From the NCBI RefSeq assembly GCF_008107685.1, contig NZ_VIRF01000063.1, positions 204,738-268,737 of the forward strand: DNA of 64,000 nucleotides, read 5' to 3'. A program made the position numbers and the translations under genes. Each line of letters starts with the position of its first letter. Within the stretch, counting starts at the first letter, position 1. This document shows positions 53,824 through 62,524 of the stretch, one piece after another. The notes beneath the pieces are model-generated. The model ran no database searches and had not been told where the DNA came from. It worked only from the letters and a program-made list of their open reading frames with translations. Origin of the DNA: Novosphingobium sp. BW1 (lineage in GTDB: Bacteria > Pseudomonadota > Alphaproteobacteria > Sphingomonadales > Sphingomonadaceae).

Positions 53824-55140
53824 TCAGTGGAGCGTGGCTGCGGTGTAGAAATAGTAGCCGAGCGGAAGGCTGAGCACGAAGAGGCCGACAGGGATCTGCC
53901 GCCAGCGCCCCGCCAGCACCTCGACGAGGACGTGGACGAGCAGGCCTCCGGCGATGCCGGTGCCAAAGCTGTTGGAAATGAGCGTGAGCAGCATCATCGC
54001 GATGGGCGCGAAGAGCGAGATCGTGTCTTCGCCCGGGGCCTGGCGGATGGTGCCCATCATGGCGATGCCGATGAGGATCAGCGCGGGCGCGGTCGCCTCG
54101 CGGGGGATCGCCATGGCAAGCGGCATGGCCAGCAGCGTGGCGGCAAACAGCAGCGCGGCGACCATCGGGGTCATGCCGGTGCGCCCGCCCGCCTCGACGC
54201 CCGCGGCCGATTCGACGAGCGCGGTGCCCCCCGGAACGCCGACGAGCGGGCCGAGCGTCGCGGCGAGCGAATCGATCAGGAACGGGCGCTCGATCTGCGG
54301 GAGGTTGCCATCTTCGTCGGTGAGGCCCGCCTTGCCGCCAATGGCGAGGGTGGTGCCCAGCGTGGAGAAGAATTCCGAGGCGAAGAAGGTGAACATGTAG
54401 GGCAGCGCGACGAGGCTTATCGCCCCCAGCATGTCGACCTTGCCGGTGACCGGCGCGGGGGACTGGGGCAGCGAGAACACGCCGTCGAAGCGGGTGAGGC
54501 CCAGCGGTACGCCGACCAGCGCGGCGACGACGATGCCGGCCAGCACGGCGCCGGGCACGCGGCGGGCCTGGAGCGCGATGGCAACGGCAAGGCCGATGAG
54601 CGCGCAGATCGGGCCAGGCTGGCCGAAGTCACCGAGCTTCAGCGCATGGCGTGCGACGTCGACCGAGACGAGGCCCGCATCGCGGCAACCCAGCATGGCG
54701 ATGAACAGGCCGATAGAGGCGCCCAGTCCCAGCTTGATCTGGGGCGGGATGATGCGCACGACCATGCCGCGCGCGCCCGTGAGCGTCAGGATGATGAAGG
54801 CGATGCCCGAGAAGGCCGCGATGCCAAGGCCGGTCTGCCAGGGCACGCCCTCGATCTGGGCCAGCGTGATGCCCAGGATCGCCGAGCCACCGATGCCCGG
54901 TCCCACGATGAAGGGCAGGTTGGCGTAGAAGGCCATGGCAAGGCTGCCGATGGCCATGACCAGGATGACGCCTGCCGTCACCGCCGCGCGGTCCATCCCT
55001 CCGCTCGAGAGAAGCGAGGGAATGACGACGATGAGGTAGGCGGCGGCCAGGAACGTGGTGAGCCCGGCGAGGGTCTCGCGCGCGGGCGTGGTGCCGCGTT
55101 CGCTTAGCGCAAAACGGTGTTCGAGGAAGTCTGCGATCAC
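53824..55140 (-). CDS. NCS2-family purine permease (AzgA-like)
   Basis: The 438-residue protein has about 12-14 hydrophobic helices. AGLTTFLAAAYLIVVIPSLLS near the start, GIGGSAILGITLAQIEGVPWQTGLG and the TALVESAAGVEAGGRTGMTPMV segment are typical of the AzgA hypoxanthine/guanine/adenine branch of NCS2. It should import purine bases across the inner membrane. Its start overlaps the nucleoside hydrolase stop by 4 bp (ATGA), so the two are translationally coupled. Confidence 0.9.
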   Translation of the reverse strand: MIADFLEHRFALSERGTTPARETLAGLTTFLAAAYLIVVIPSLLSSGGMDRAAVTAGVILVMAIGSLAMAFYANLPFIVGPGIGGSAILGITLAQIEGVPWQTGLGIAAFSGIAFIILTLTGARGMVVRIIPPQIKLGLGASIGLFIAMLGCRDAGLVSVDVARHALKLGDFGQPGPICALIGLAVAIALQARRVPGAVLAGIVVAALVGVPLGLTRFDGVFSLPQSPAPVTGKVDMLGAISLVALPYMFTFFASEFFSTLGTTLAIGGKAGLTDEDGNLPQIERPFLIDSLAATLGPLVGVPGGTALVESAAGVEAGGRTGMTPMVAALLFAATLLAMPLAMAIPREATAPALILIGIAMMGTIRQAPGEDTISLFAPIAMMLLTLISNSFGTGIAGGLLVHVLVEVLAGRWRQIPVGLFVLSLPLGYYFYTAATLH

Positions 55141-56243
55141 TGCTGCGCCTGCGCGATGAAGTCTTTGAGGAAGCGCTCCTCATCGATGCCCAGGATCAGG
55201 TGGACCGGCCGCTCGCCGGCATTGGGGGCCATGTCGTCCTTCCACACCTGCGGCTCGCCGTAATGCATGCCGGGCATGGTATCGACGTCCATGCGCACGA
55301 CCAGCTCTTCGGTCACGAGCGAGCGGTCGATGGCGACGGCGACGGTGATCTCGTCCCACAGCGGCTGGCCGAGGCGCGCGTAGGTCTCGAAATACGTGGC
55401 GACCGGGGTTCCGGCCTTACCGATGCGGTTGGCGACCTTGGGCGTGACCTTCACCTTGGAACTGACGTTGCCGACCAGCGTGATGCGCTTCCATGGTGCG
55501 GTGAGCACGATGTGCGCGGCCTCGGGGTCGAACAGGAAGTTGAAGTCGGTTGCGTAGTCGGTGTTGCCGGTCGCCCGCCCGATGGCGGTGTCCAGCTTGC
55601 CCGGTTCGATCACGATCTCCCTGGCCAGCGTCGCGATGTCCGGTGCGACCCGAAGGGCCAGCGCGATGTTGGTGAGGGGGCCGGCCGAGACGATCGTGAT
55701 CTCACCGGGGTGCTGGCGCACGGCCGACACGAGCGCGTCGACCGCGCCCGTGTCGGCGACCGCGACGCTGGGCATGCCCTCGGGCATGGGGGGGACCAGG
55801 TCGGGGTCTTCCGGGTGGTACGTGCGACCCGGACGGGGCGTGCTCCACGCCCCCTTGAAGGGAATGCGCCCGTAGCGCGCTTCCCAGTTGGCCATTTCCG
55901 CCTGCGTGCGCAGCAGGGGCATCTTCGCGCCGGGGTGAACCGGCACGTCGGTGCGCCCGGCGATCTCCAGAAAGCGCAGGAGGTGCTGCGTCTCCTCGGT
56001 CATCCAGGCATCGCCCGTCACCACGCCCACGCCCAGAAGATCCACCCGGGGATCGCGCAGCAGCGGGATCATCGACTGGATGTTGCTCTGGCCGGGGCCA
56101 AGGAAGTCGTTGTCGAAGAAGATCCGGACCTTGCCGTCCCGCGAGGCCTCCGAGGGGGCGGCGGCGTCCTTCGCCAGCGCCGGGACCGTGGGGGCGATCG
56201 CCAGCGCTGCGGCGGCAAGGAGAGAGGAAAGGATCTTCGTCAT
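55137..56243 (-). CDS. exported nucleoside hydrolase-like protein
   Basis: The 368-residue protein has a signal peptide (MTKILSSLLAAAALAIAPTVPALA) and the IUNH fold: VSAGPLTNIALALR and FLFDPEAAHIVLTAPW are recognisable. The metal motif is IFFDNDFLGPGQSN in place of the classical DTDPGxDD, as in a divergent subgroup. It should cleave the N-glycosidic bond of ribonucleosides in the periplasm, releasing base and ribose. It is coupled to the permease gene and lies just downstream of the receptor gene. Confidence 0.85.
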   Translation of the reverse strand: MTKILSSLLAAAALAIAPTVPALAKDAAAPSEASRDGKVRIFFDNDFLGPGQSNIQSMIPLLRDPRVDLLGVGVVTGDAWMTEETQHLLRFLEIAGRTDVPVHPGAKMPLLRTQAEMANWEARYGRIPFKGAWSTPRPGRTYHPEDPDLVPPMPEGMPSVAVADTGAVDALVSAVRQHPGEITIVSAGPLTNIALALRVAPDIATLAREIVIEPGKLDTAIGRATGNTDYATDFNFLFDPEAAHIVLTAPWKRITLVGNVSSKVKVTPKVANRIGKAGTPVATYFETYARLGQPLWDEITVAVAIDRSLVTEELVVRMDVDTMPGMHYGEPQVWKDDMAPNAGERPVHLILGIDEERFLKDFIAQAQQ

Positions 56244-56281
56244 GTCACGCGTTTCCTTGGACAGGAGCGGAAAAGTGGCCC

Positions 56282-56321
56282 CCCGGACGCGCCGGATGGG
56301 GGGAAGGGGGACGCGTCCGGG
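56282..56321 (-). terminator. inverted repeat between the receptor and nucleoside hydrolase genes
   Basis: CCCGGACGCG (56282-56291) and CGCGTCCGGG (56312-56321) form a 10-bp stem around a 20-nt G-rich loop, just downstream of the receptor stop at 56340. There is no T tract. It could lower expression of the downstream genes relative to the abundant receptor or stabilise the receptor mRNA. Confidence 0.5.
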
Positions 56322-56339
56322 AAGTTCAGGTTGCCAGGG

Positions 56340-59285
56340 TCAGAACTTGGCCGTGACGCTGGCGAAAAGATAGCGGCCAAGTGCATCGTACATGCCCGCA
56401 AAGAACGCGCCGTTCGAAGTCTGCCCGCTGGTGCTGGCGGTCAGCGGCGGGTCGCGGTCGAACACGTTGTTGACGCCCAGACGCAGCGTGTAGCTGTCTT
56501 CGATGAAGAAGCTGGCGGCAAAGTCGATGTAGTCCATCGCCTTCAGCTTGCCGTCGTAGGGCTGGTAGCTGCCCGAGAGGAAATCGGCATCGCTCGCGCG
56601 GTCGTTGCGGGTCGAGCCGATGTGGCGCCAGGTGGTGGCAAGCTTCACGTTGCCATCGGGCGCGGTCCAGTCGAACTGGGCGCGGTGGCGCCAGGTCGGG
56701 ATCGGCTGGCCGCAGGTCGCGCCGAAGTAGCCGTCGCAGCCGTAGGGCTGGGTGCCTGGCACGATCTCGACCTCGTACTTGTTGGTGCGCGTGCCCGAGA
56801 AGGTGACCGAGACGAGGCCGAGGTCCGCGCCGAGGAGGTCATAGAGGTCCTGGCGGGCCGAGGCGGAAACGTCGATGCCGGTGGTCCTGAGGTAGCCCGC
56901 GTTGACATTGGTGGTCCGCACGTAGCCGCTCGTCACCAGCGAGCCGGTGGCCGGGTTGCGCTCGATCTGCTCGCAGAAGGTGCCCGCCTCGATGCACTGG
57001 CTGAGCGTGATGGTGGCCGGGATCGTGGTGATCAGGCTGTCCACCTTGATGTCGAAGTAGTCCGCAGTCAGCGTCACGCCCGGCAGGAACGAAGGCGTGA
57101 GCTGGATGCCAAAGGTCTTGGTATTCGACTTTTCCGGGCTGAGGTCAGGGTTGCCGCCGACAAGGGCGCCCGAAAGCTGGCCTGCGGCCGGGGCGATCGA
57201 GCCGTACTGCGCCGCCGTCACGCCCGAGGCCGCGCAGGCCTCGAAGGTCGCGACCGGGTTGGCGCCCTCGCACGGGTCGGAGAGGCGCGCGGTGCTCACG
57301 CGCTGGGGACCGTAGAGCTCGACCAGGTTGGGCGCACGCACGGCGTGCTGGAAGCTGGCGCGCAGGCGAACGTCGTTGACGGGCATCCACTCCGCCCCGG
57401 CCTTCCAGGCAACGGTGTCGCCTGCGGTCGAGTAGTTGGAGTAGCGGATGCCGCCTTCCAGCGCGAGGCTTTCGAGCAGCGGGCGGTTCTCGGCCAGCGG
57501 TACGCGGATCTCGCCGTAGACTTCCTTGACGTCGAACGAGCCCGAGATCGGGTATTCGCCGCCCGAGTTACCCGCGACATCGCGGCTGGAATAGTGCGTG
57601 TCGGGGGTGAAGCCGATGCGCTCCTTGCGGTATTCCGCGCCGAAGGCGACGCTGATCGGGTTTGCCGCGAGGGGCAGGGTGAGCCCGAGGTTGCCGGTGA
57701 CCGAGCCGCTGACGATCGATTCCTCGGTGAAGCCGGTGCGGGTGAAGGTGCCCTGCACGTAGTCGAGCGCGTCCTGGGTCACGCCGCCCGGGGTAAAAAT
57801 GTTGAGCGGCATGCAGGCCGGGTCGCTGCCTTCGCACACCACGGTCCCGTTGGCTCCGGGAACGGCGCGAAGGGCATTGGCGAAGCGGGCGAGCGAGATA
57901 TCGCCGGTCAGGCGCGAGGAATAGTTGGTGCGGCCGTACTGGGCGTAGGCGTCGTAGGTCCAGCCCGGCGCAAACTCACCGCGAAGACCGCCCACCGCGC
58001 GGTATGAGGTGTGGTTGGTGTAGTCGTGACGCGAGCCGCCCGGCGCGTTGCGCATCGAGACGTTGACGGTGGCATCGTCCTCGGGCCCCAGACCCACCGA
58101 ATTGCACATCAGGTCCTGCTGCTGCGCCGAAAGGTACGGATTGGAGCAGTTGATGCTGTGCGCGACGGTGAAGATGCCGGTGGGCGAGAGGCGGATGTCC
58201 GCCTTGTCGCGCATGTACATGAACTCGCCGTAGACCTCGATTGCGGGCGAGATCTCGAAGTGGCCCATAAGGTCGGCGTTGATGCGCTCGTCGGGGGCCT
58301 GAAGGTCGTAGGTGTTGCCGTTGTTGAAGCCGTCCGAGCTCTGGTAGGGGCGGAAGCCTTCGCCGCCCAGCGTGTAGCTGCCGCGCGTGGTGCCGGTCGC
58401 CGGGTCGGTCAGCTGGAACTGGGCCGGGTAGGTCGTGGAAGACAGCGAACAGGCATAGCCGGTCGTGTTAGCGCGCAGGTTGCAGGTCGCGAAGTCACGC
58501 GAATCGGTGCCCACGCCGTTGATCTTGCGGTAGTTGACGAAGGCGGTGATGTTGCCGCGCCCGTCAGCAAAGTTGGTGCCTGCGGTCAGCGCCAGGCTGG
58601 TCTGGAAGCCGTCGACCGTGCTGCCGGTGGGCACGCGCTGGCCCGCCGCTTCGGCGACCGAGGCAATCGAATTGCCGTTGTCGTGCTGGAAGACGCCGGT
58701 GCTGCCGTCGAACTGCAGACCCTCGAAGTTCTGCTTGAGCTGGAAGTTGACGACACCGGCCAGCGCGTCCGAACCGTAGACCGCCGAGGCGCCGCCGGTG
58801 ACGACGTCGATGCTCTCGACAATGGCGGCGGGCACGTTGTTGATGTCGGCGGCCTGTGCGGCCGAGCGGGCGGGATCGCCCTGCATCAGACGGCGGCCGT
58901 TGATGAGGACGAGCGTGCGCTGGTTGCCCAGGTTGCGCAGGTTGATCGTTGCGGTGCCGCTGGCGCCCACGGTGCCGCCGCGGTTGCCGCCGCCCTGGTC
59001 GGCGTAGACCTGGGGCAGGGTGTTGAGGAGGTCTTCCAGACGCGTCGCGCCGCGTTCGGAGATGTCCTCGGCACCGACCGTCGAAATCGGGCTGACGCTG
59101 GTCGCGTTGGGCGAACGGATGCGCGAGCCGGTGACGACGATAGCCTCCGAGGCACCTTCGGCTGGTGCGGCGGCAAGGTCCTGCGCGGCGCCGGCTGTGG
59201 GCACGAGCGCCAGGAAGGTAGCGCTCAGAAGTGCGCTGCGACGGCGCGCGAAGATGGACCCAACGGTGTTGGCAACAGACGACAT
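56340..59285 (-). CDS. TonB-dependent receptor of the purine-nucleoside locus
   Basis: The 981-residue outer-membrane transporter has a signal peptide (MSSVANTVGSIFARRRSALLSATFLALVPTAGAAQ), plug domain beginning AIVVTGSRIRSPNATS, the plug signature GGASAVYGSDALAGVVNFQL, and a barrel ending FASVTAKF. The ATG at 59285 is used rather than the open extension to 59363. It leads a run of nucleoside hydrolase, NCS2 permease and deaminase-family genes, so the likely substrate is a purine nucleoside, nucleotide or oligonucleotide. The LysR gene is divergent. Confidence 0.93.
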   Translation of the reverse strand: MSSVANTVGSIFARRRSALLSATFLALVPTAGAAQDLAAAPAEGASEAIVVTGSRIRSPNATSVSPISTVGAEDISERGATRLEDLLNTLPQVYADQGGGNRGGTVGASGTATINLRNLGNQRTLVLINGRRLMQGDPARSAAQAADINNVPAAIVESIDVVTGGASAVYGSDALAGVVNFQLKQNFEGLQFDGSTGVFQHDNGNSIASVAEAAGQRVPTGSTVDGFQTSLALTAGTNFADGRGNITAFVNYRKINGVGTDSRDFATCNLRANTTGYACSLSSTTYPAQFQLTDPATGTTRGSYTLGGEGFRPYQSSDGFNNGNTYDLQAPDERINADLMGHFEISPAIEVYGEFMYMRDKADIRLSPTGIFTVAHSINCSNPYLSAQQQDLMCNSVGLGPEDDATVNVSMRNAPGGSRHDYTNHTSYRAVGGLRGEFAPGWTYDAYAQYGRTNYSSRLTGDISLARFANALRAVPGANGTVVCEGSDPACMPLNIFTPGGVTQDALDYVQGTFTRTGFTEESIVSGSVTGNLGLTLPLAANPISVAFGAEYRKERIGFTPDTHYSSRDVAGNSGGEYPISGSFDVKEVYGEIRVPLAENRPLLESLALEGGIRYSNYSTAGDTVAWKAGAEWMPVNDVRLRASFQHAVRAPNLVELYGPQRVSTARLSDPCEGANPVATFEACAASGVTAAQYGSIAPAAGQLSGALVGGNPDLSPEKSNTKTFGIQLTPSFLPGVTLTADYFDIKVDSLITTIPATITLSQCIEAGTFCEQIERNPATGSLVTSGYVRTTNVNAGYLRTTGIDVSASARQDLYDLLGADLGLVSVTFSGTRTNKYEVEIVPGTQPYGCDGYFGATCGQPIPTWRHRAQFDWTAPDGNVKLATTWRHIGSTRNDRASDADFLSGSYQPYDGKLKAMDYIDFAASFFIEDSYTLRLGVNNVFDRDPPLTASTSGQTSNGAFFAGMYDALGRYLFASVTAKF

Positions 59286-59473
59286 GACTGACCCCCTGGA
59301 AAGAACTTGGGACCCCTTGCGGGATCTCCCGTGCCACCCGAACTCCCATGGCAGACCCGGCATGGGGGATGGAACGGGCCGCCGGAACCCTCATTTTTTC
59401 GCACCGGCGGTCTGGATGGGACGGACCCTATGGTGGGCCGGTTATCAGGGGAAACTGTTTATATTTATCATTC

Positions 59474-59490
59474 TATAATTCCGTATTATA
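59474..59490. promoter_or_regulatory. candidate LysR operator between receptor and lysR genes
   Basis: TATAAT-TCCGT-ATTATA is a perfect inverted repeat and includes a T-N11-A pattern (T76 and A88 in local count), which is typical of LysR boxes. It lies in the AT-rich part of the divergent region, about 40 bp upstream of the lysR start and about 190 bp upstream of the receptor start. Both halves also resemble a -10 element. Confidence 0.6.
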
Positions 59491-59530
59491 AGAAGGGCAC
59501 GAGCCGTGCCGCCCGGAGTTCCGCTTCGCC

Positions 59531-60487
59531 ATGTCCACACCCGCCGTGCCGACCTCCGGGCCTGTGCCTAACTCCCCGTCGCACATGCCGATTTCAATCC
59601 GGCAACTGCGCTTTTTCGTGGCCTTGAGCCAGGCCGGCAATTTCAGTCGGGCCGCCGAGGCGATGGCGGTTTCGCAGCCGGCACTCAGCGCTTCTATCCG
59701 ACAGGTGGAGGCGATTCTCGGTGTACGGCTGTTCGAGCGCACGACTCACCAGGTCCATCTGACCGAGGCGGGCGAGGCGCTGCTGCCCCACGCCTGGCGC
59801 CTCCTGACGACCGCAGACAACGCATTTCGGGACATGAACGACACGCTGCGCCGCCGCACGACGACGGTGCGGATCGGCACGATGCCCTCGGCGCTCCCGG
59901 CGCTGGCGCAGTTCGTCGCCGGGCTCGACCAGGACGCGCGTGCGATCAGCGTCGATATCACCGATGGCACCAGCGACACGCTCATCACCGGGCTTCAGCG
60001 CGGCGCGCTCGACATGGCGATCTGCGCCACCACGCTGATCGAGGAGGGCCTCGCCGGCACCCCGTTGATAGAGGACGAGATGGCGCTCGTGCTCGCCGCC
60101 GACCATCCGTTTGCTGCGTGCGAGAGCGTGACCTGGGCGGAGCTTGCCGGGCTCGAGGTCGTCCATTTCCGCTCCGGCAGCATCGGCGAGATCAGCACAG
60201 CGGCGATGCGCGAGGCCAACATCGTCCATTCGCGCCACTACCGTGTCGATCACATGGAGTCGTTGTTCGGGCTTGTCGCCAGTGGCCTTGCGGTCGGGGT
60301 CATGCCGCGTCTCTACGTGCGCGGCTACGACCCCGCACGCCTGGCTGTCGTCCCGCTTACGGGGCCTGTCGTGCGCCGCCGCCTGATTTTCCTCCACCGC
60401 GCCCGCCTTGCCGAGGAACACCCCGAAGCCGCGGCTCTCGCCCGCGATCTCGTCAAGGCGCTTCCCGCTGCCCTTCAGGCCAGCTGA
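59531..60487 (+). CDS. LysR-type transcriptional regulator
   Basis: The 318-residue protein has the winged HTH (LRFFVALSQAGNFSRAAEAMAVSQPALSASIRQVEAILGVRLFERT) and a periplasmic-binding-type effector domain (VRIGTMPSALPALAQFVAGL onward). It is divergent from the receptor-nucleoside operon and likely controls it, perhaps in response to a purine or ribose. The first ATG at 59531 has GGAG upstream; the conserved domain starts at 59585. The IS3 element inserted 50 bp downstream does not touch it. Confidence 0.9.
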   Translation: MSTPAVPTSGPVPNSPSHMPISIRQLRFFVALSQAGNFSRAAEAMAVSQPALSASIRQVEAILGVRLFERTTHQVHLTEAGEALLPHAWRLLTTADNAFRDMNDTLRRRTTTVRIGTMPSALPALAQFVAGLDQDARAISVDITDGTSDTLITGLQRGALDMAICATTLIEEGLAGTPLIEDEMALVLAADHPFAACESVTWAELAGLEVVHFRSGSIGEISTAAMREANIVHSRHYRVDHMESLFGLVASGLAVGVMPRLYVRGYDPARLAVVPLTGPVVRRRLIFLHRARLAEEHPEAAALARDLVKALPAALQAS

Positions 60488-60555
60488 CCTCCCGCCAGGA
60501 CCGTTGGATGCACGAACGCCTGGTCCTGCCGGTGGTATGAGTAGCCCCTAGTTTT

Positions 60556-61533
60556 CTAGACGCCTTCCGCTTTCAAAATTTGCTGTCGTTCGAACTCGAC
60601 AGGTGACAGCATCCCGTTTCTGACGTGCTTACGCACCGGGTTGTAGAACATTTCAATGTAATCGAACACGTCCTGCCGGGCTTCCTCGCGGGTTTTGTAG
60701 GTCCGGCGCCGGATGCGCTCAGGCTTGAGCGATGAGAAGAAGCTCTCGGCCACAGCGTTGTCGTGGCAGCTGCCACGTCGGCTCATCGAGTGCTCAAGAT
60801 TGTGAGCCCGGATGAAGGCAGCCCAGTCCATGCTGGTGAACTGCGAGCCCTGGTCCGAATGGATCAGCACCCGTTGCTTGGGCTTGCGCCGCCATACAGC
60901 CATGTGGAGCGCCTGCAGCACCACATCTGTCGTCTGCCGGCTCTGCATCGACCAACCCACCACGCGGCGGGAATAAAGGTCGATCACGACAGCCAGATAG
61001 GCAAAGCCTTCCAGGGTGCGGATGTAGGTGATGTCTGTCACCCAGGCCCGATCTGGCGCAGCCACATCAAACTGGCGATCCAGCGTGTTGTCGACTGCCA
61101 GGGAAGGTTTACCGCCATAGCTGCCCGGCCGGCGCTTGTAGTCGATCTGCGCCTTGATACCTGCAAGTCTGGTCAACCGCGCAACGCGGTTCGGGCAGCA
61201 GGTCTCGCCATGATCCAGCAGATCATCATGCAGCTTGCGGTAGCCGTAGACCTTGCCGCTGTCGTTCCAGGCCCGCCGGATCAACTCTGTCTGCCAAGCA
61301 TAGAAACCGCTGGGCTGCACGGCGAGGCACCGGCACATTGCCCGCACACCAAAACGATCGCGATGCTCGACAATGAACGCGTATCTCACTTTGCATCCCT
61401 GGCGAAATACGCGGTGGCTTTTTTTAGGATGTCGCGCTCCTCGGTCACCCGGGCCAGCTCGCGCTTCAGTTGTCGGATCTCGGCATCCTTGCTGGCATCG
61501 CCGGACACCTGCCTCGCCAACCGCCGCTTCCAC
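60556..61533 (-). CDS. IS3-family transposase OrfB (DDE integrase domain)
   Basis: The reading frame covers RDRAWVTDITYIRTLEGFAY (first Asp), HSDQGSQFTSMDW (second Asp) and NAVAESFFSSLKPERI (Glu), with the N-terminal HTH_21-like segment VYGYRKLHDDLL. It is probably made as an OrfAB fusion by -1 frameshifting at the T7 (A7 on this strand) at 61419-61425, since the OrfA and OrfB frames differ by one base in the correct sense. The initiator methionine drawn at 61533 is probably not used. Confidence 0.93.
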   Translation of the reverse strand: MEAAVGEAGVRRCQQGCRDPTTEARAGPGDRGARHPKKSHRVFRQGCKVRYAFIVEHRDRFGVRAMCRCLAVQPSGFYAWQTELIRRAWNDSGKVYGYRKLHDDLLDHGETCCPNRVARLTRLAGIKAQIDYKRRPGSYGGKPSLAVDNTLDRQFDVAAPDRAWVTDITYIRTLEGFAYLAVVIDLYSRRVVGWSMQSRQTTDVVLQALHMAVWRRKPKQRVLIHSDQGSQFTSMDWAAFIRAHNLEHSMSRRGSCHDNAVAESFFSSLKPERIRRRTYKTREEARQDVFDYIEMFYNPVRKHVRNGMLSPVEFERQQILKAEGV

Positions 61534-61658
61534 GCATAAAGCGAGTGCGCGCTGACCCCGAGCCGCTGCGAGACCTCGGCTACCGGATACCCGCGTTCGG
61601 TGATCTGGGCCACCGCATCGCGCTTGAACTCATCACTGAAATTGGGCTTCCCCATCAT
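61386..61658 (-). CDS. IS3-family transposase OrfA (HTH)
   Basis: The 90-residue protein starts MMGKPNFSDEFKRDAVAQI and has the HTH segment YPVAEVSQRLGVSAHSLYAWK, then a leucine-zipper-like region ending KKATAYFARDAK. It binds the element ends and multimerises. Slippage at A7 (61419-61425) moves ribosomes into OrfB. Confidence 0.93.
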   Translation of the reverse strand: MMGKPNFSDEFKRDAVAQITERGYPVAEVSQRLGVSAHSLYAWKRRLARQVSGDASKDAEIRQLKRELARVTEERDILKKATAYFARDAK

Positions 61659-61714
61659 CGCCTCCCGTCCTCAAAATCAGGATCGAAAGCGTCCAGAAAT
61701 CTAGGGGCTACTCA

Positions 61715-62524
61715 CATCTGCAGAACCGGCTGTACCGAGGCGAGTTGATCCATAATCGGACAAGCAAGGTAATCGACCCAATTTCCAGAAAGACTCGGAT
61801 CAGACCTAACGCTGACAGCGAATGGGTGATTCAGGACGTGCCTGAGCTTCGGATCATTCCGGAGGAGCTTTGGCAAGCTGTTCAAGAAAGGCGAGCGCAA
61901 AGCTTCGGAACGCCATTCTCTCGGCAACAGCGGCCGAAGCGCTTGTTGTCAGGGCTGGGGGTCTGCGGAATCTGTGGTGCACGATGGATCGTCTTCGGCA
62001 AGGAACGATGGGGGTGCTCAGGCCACCGCAATGGACGGGGGTGCACGAACTCGAAATCCATAACGACGGCGAGTTTCGAGCGACGCGTGCTGAGGGGTTT
62101 GCAGGAGAAAATGCTCGATCCCGATTTGGTCAAGGCCTTCGTAACCGAGTACCATCAGGAATTCGCACGCCGCACAGCCGACCAAGCTGCACGTCGATGG
62201 AAGCTCGAGCGCCAAATCGACGAGGAGGGTAGGAAAATTCAGCGACTGGTGGCTGCCATCGCCAACGGAGCGGAATTTGACGAGATCAAATCCGCCTTGG
62301 CAAAAGCCCAGCAGGCCCGGGAGCGGTGCAAACTTGAACTCTCGGAGCTTGCCGCAGTGCCGGTGATCGCGCTTCACCCGGAGATTGCGAAGACCTATCG
62401 CAGGCAGGTCACGGACCTCACCCGCTCCTTGACAAGCGATGAGCAAACGACGTTACAAGCACAAACGATCATCCGCAGCCTGATTGATCAGGTCATACTC
62501 TACCCCCGTGATGCGGAGCGGTGA
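61715..62524 (+). pseudogene. large serine recombinase, C-terminal part only
   Basis: From the IS3 end at 61715 the frame reads HLQNRLYRGELIHNRTSK, then the recombinase domain with NADSEWVIQDVPELRIIPEELWQAVQER, a zinc-ribbon segment CGICGARW...CSGHRNGRGCTN, and a coiled-coil region (QIDEEGRKIQRLVAAIANG). The N-terminal catalytic serine domain is missing entirely, since the left side of the IS3 element is unrelated sequence. The remaining 269 residues cannot recombine DNA. It marks a former integrated element. Confidence 0.85.

Larger units (their letters stand above)
60538..61714 (-). mobile_element. IS3-family insertion sequence, apparently intact
   Basis: The 1,177-bp element is bounded by TGAGTAGCCCCTAGTTTTCT at 60538 and the inverted TGAGTAGCCCCTAGATTTCT at 61714. 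It carries two overlapping frames with an A7 slippery site and a complete DDE set. The left flank is the end of the lysR region and the right flank is the middle of a serine recombinase gene. Confidence 0.93.

Noticed and set aside
55200..58007. A 935-residue open frame antisense to the nucleoside hydrolase and receptor genes
   Set aside because: It is a shadow of the real minus-strand genes in high-GC DNA; it has a His/Arg/Gly-rich composition and no domain, signal or membrane pattern.
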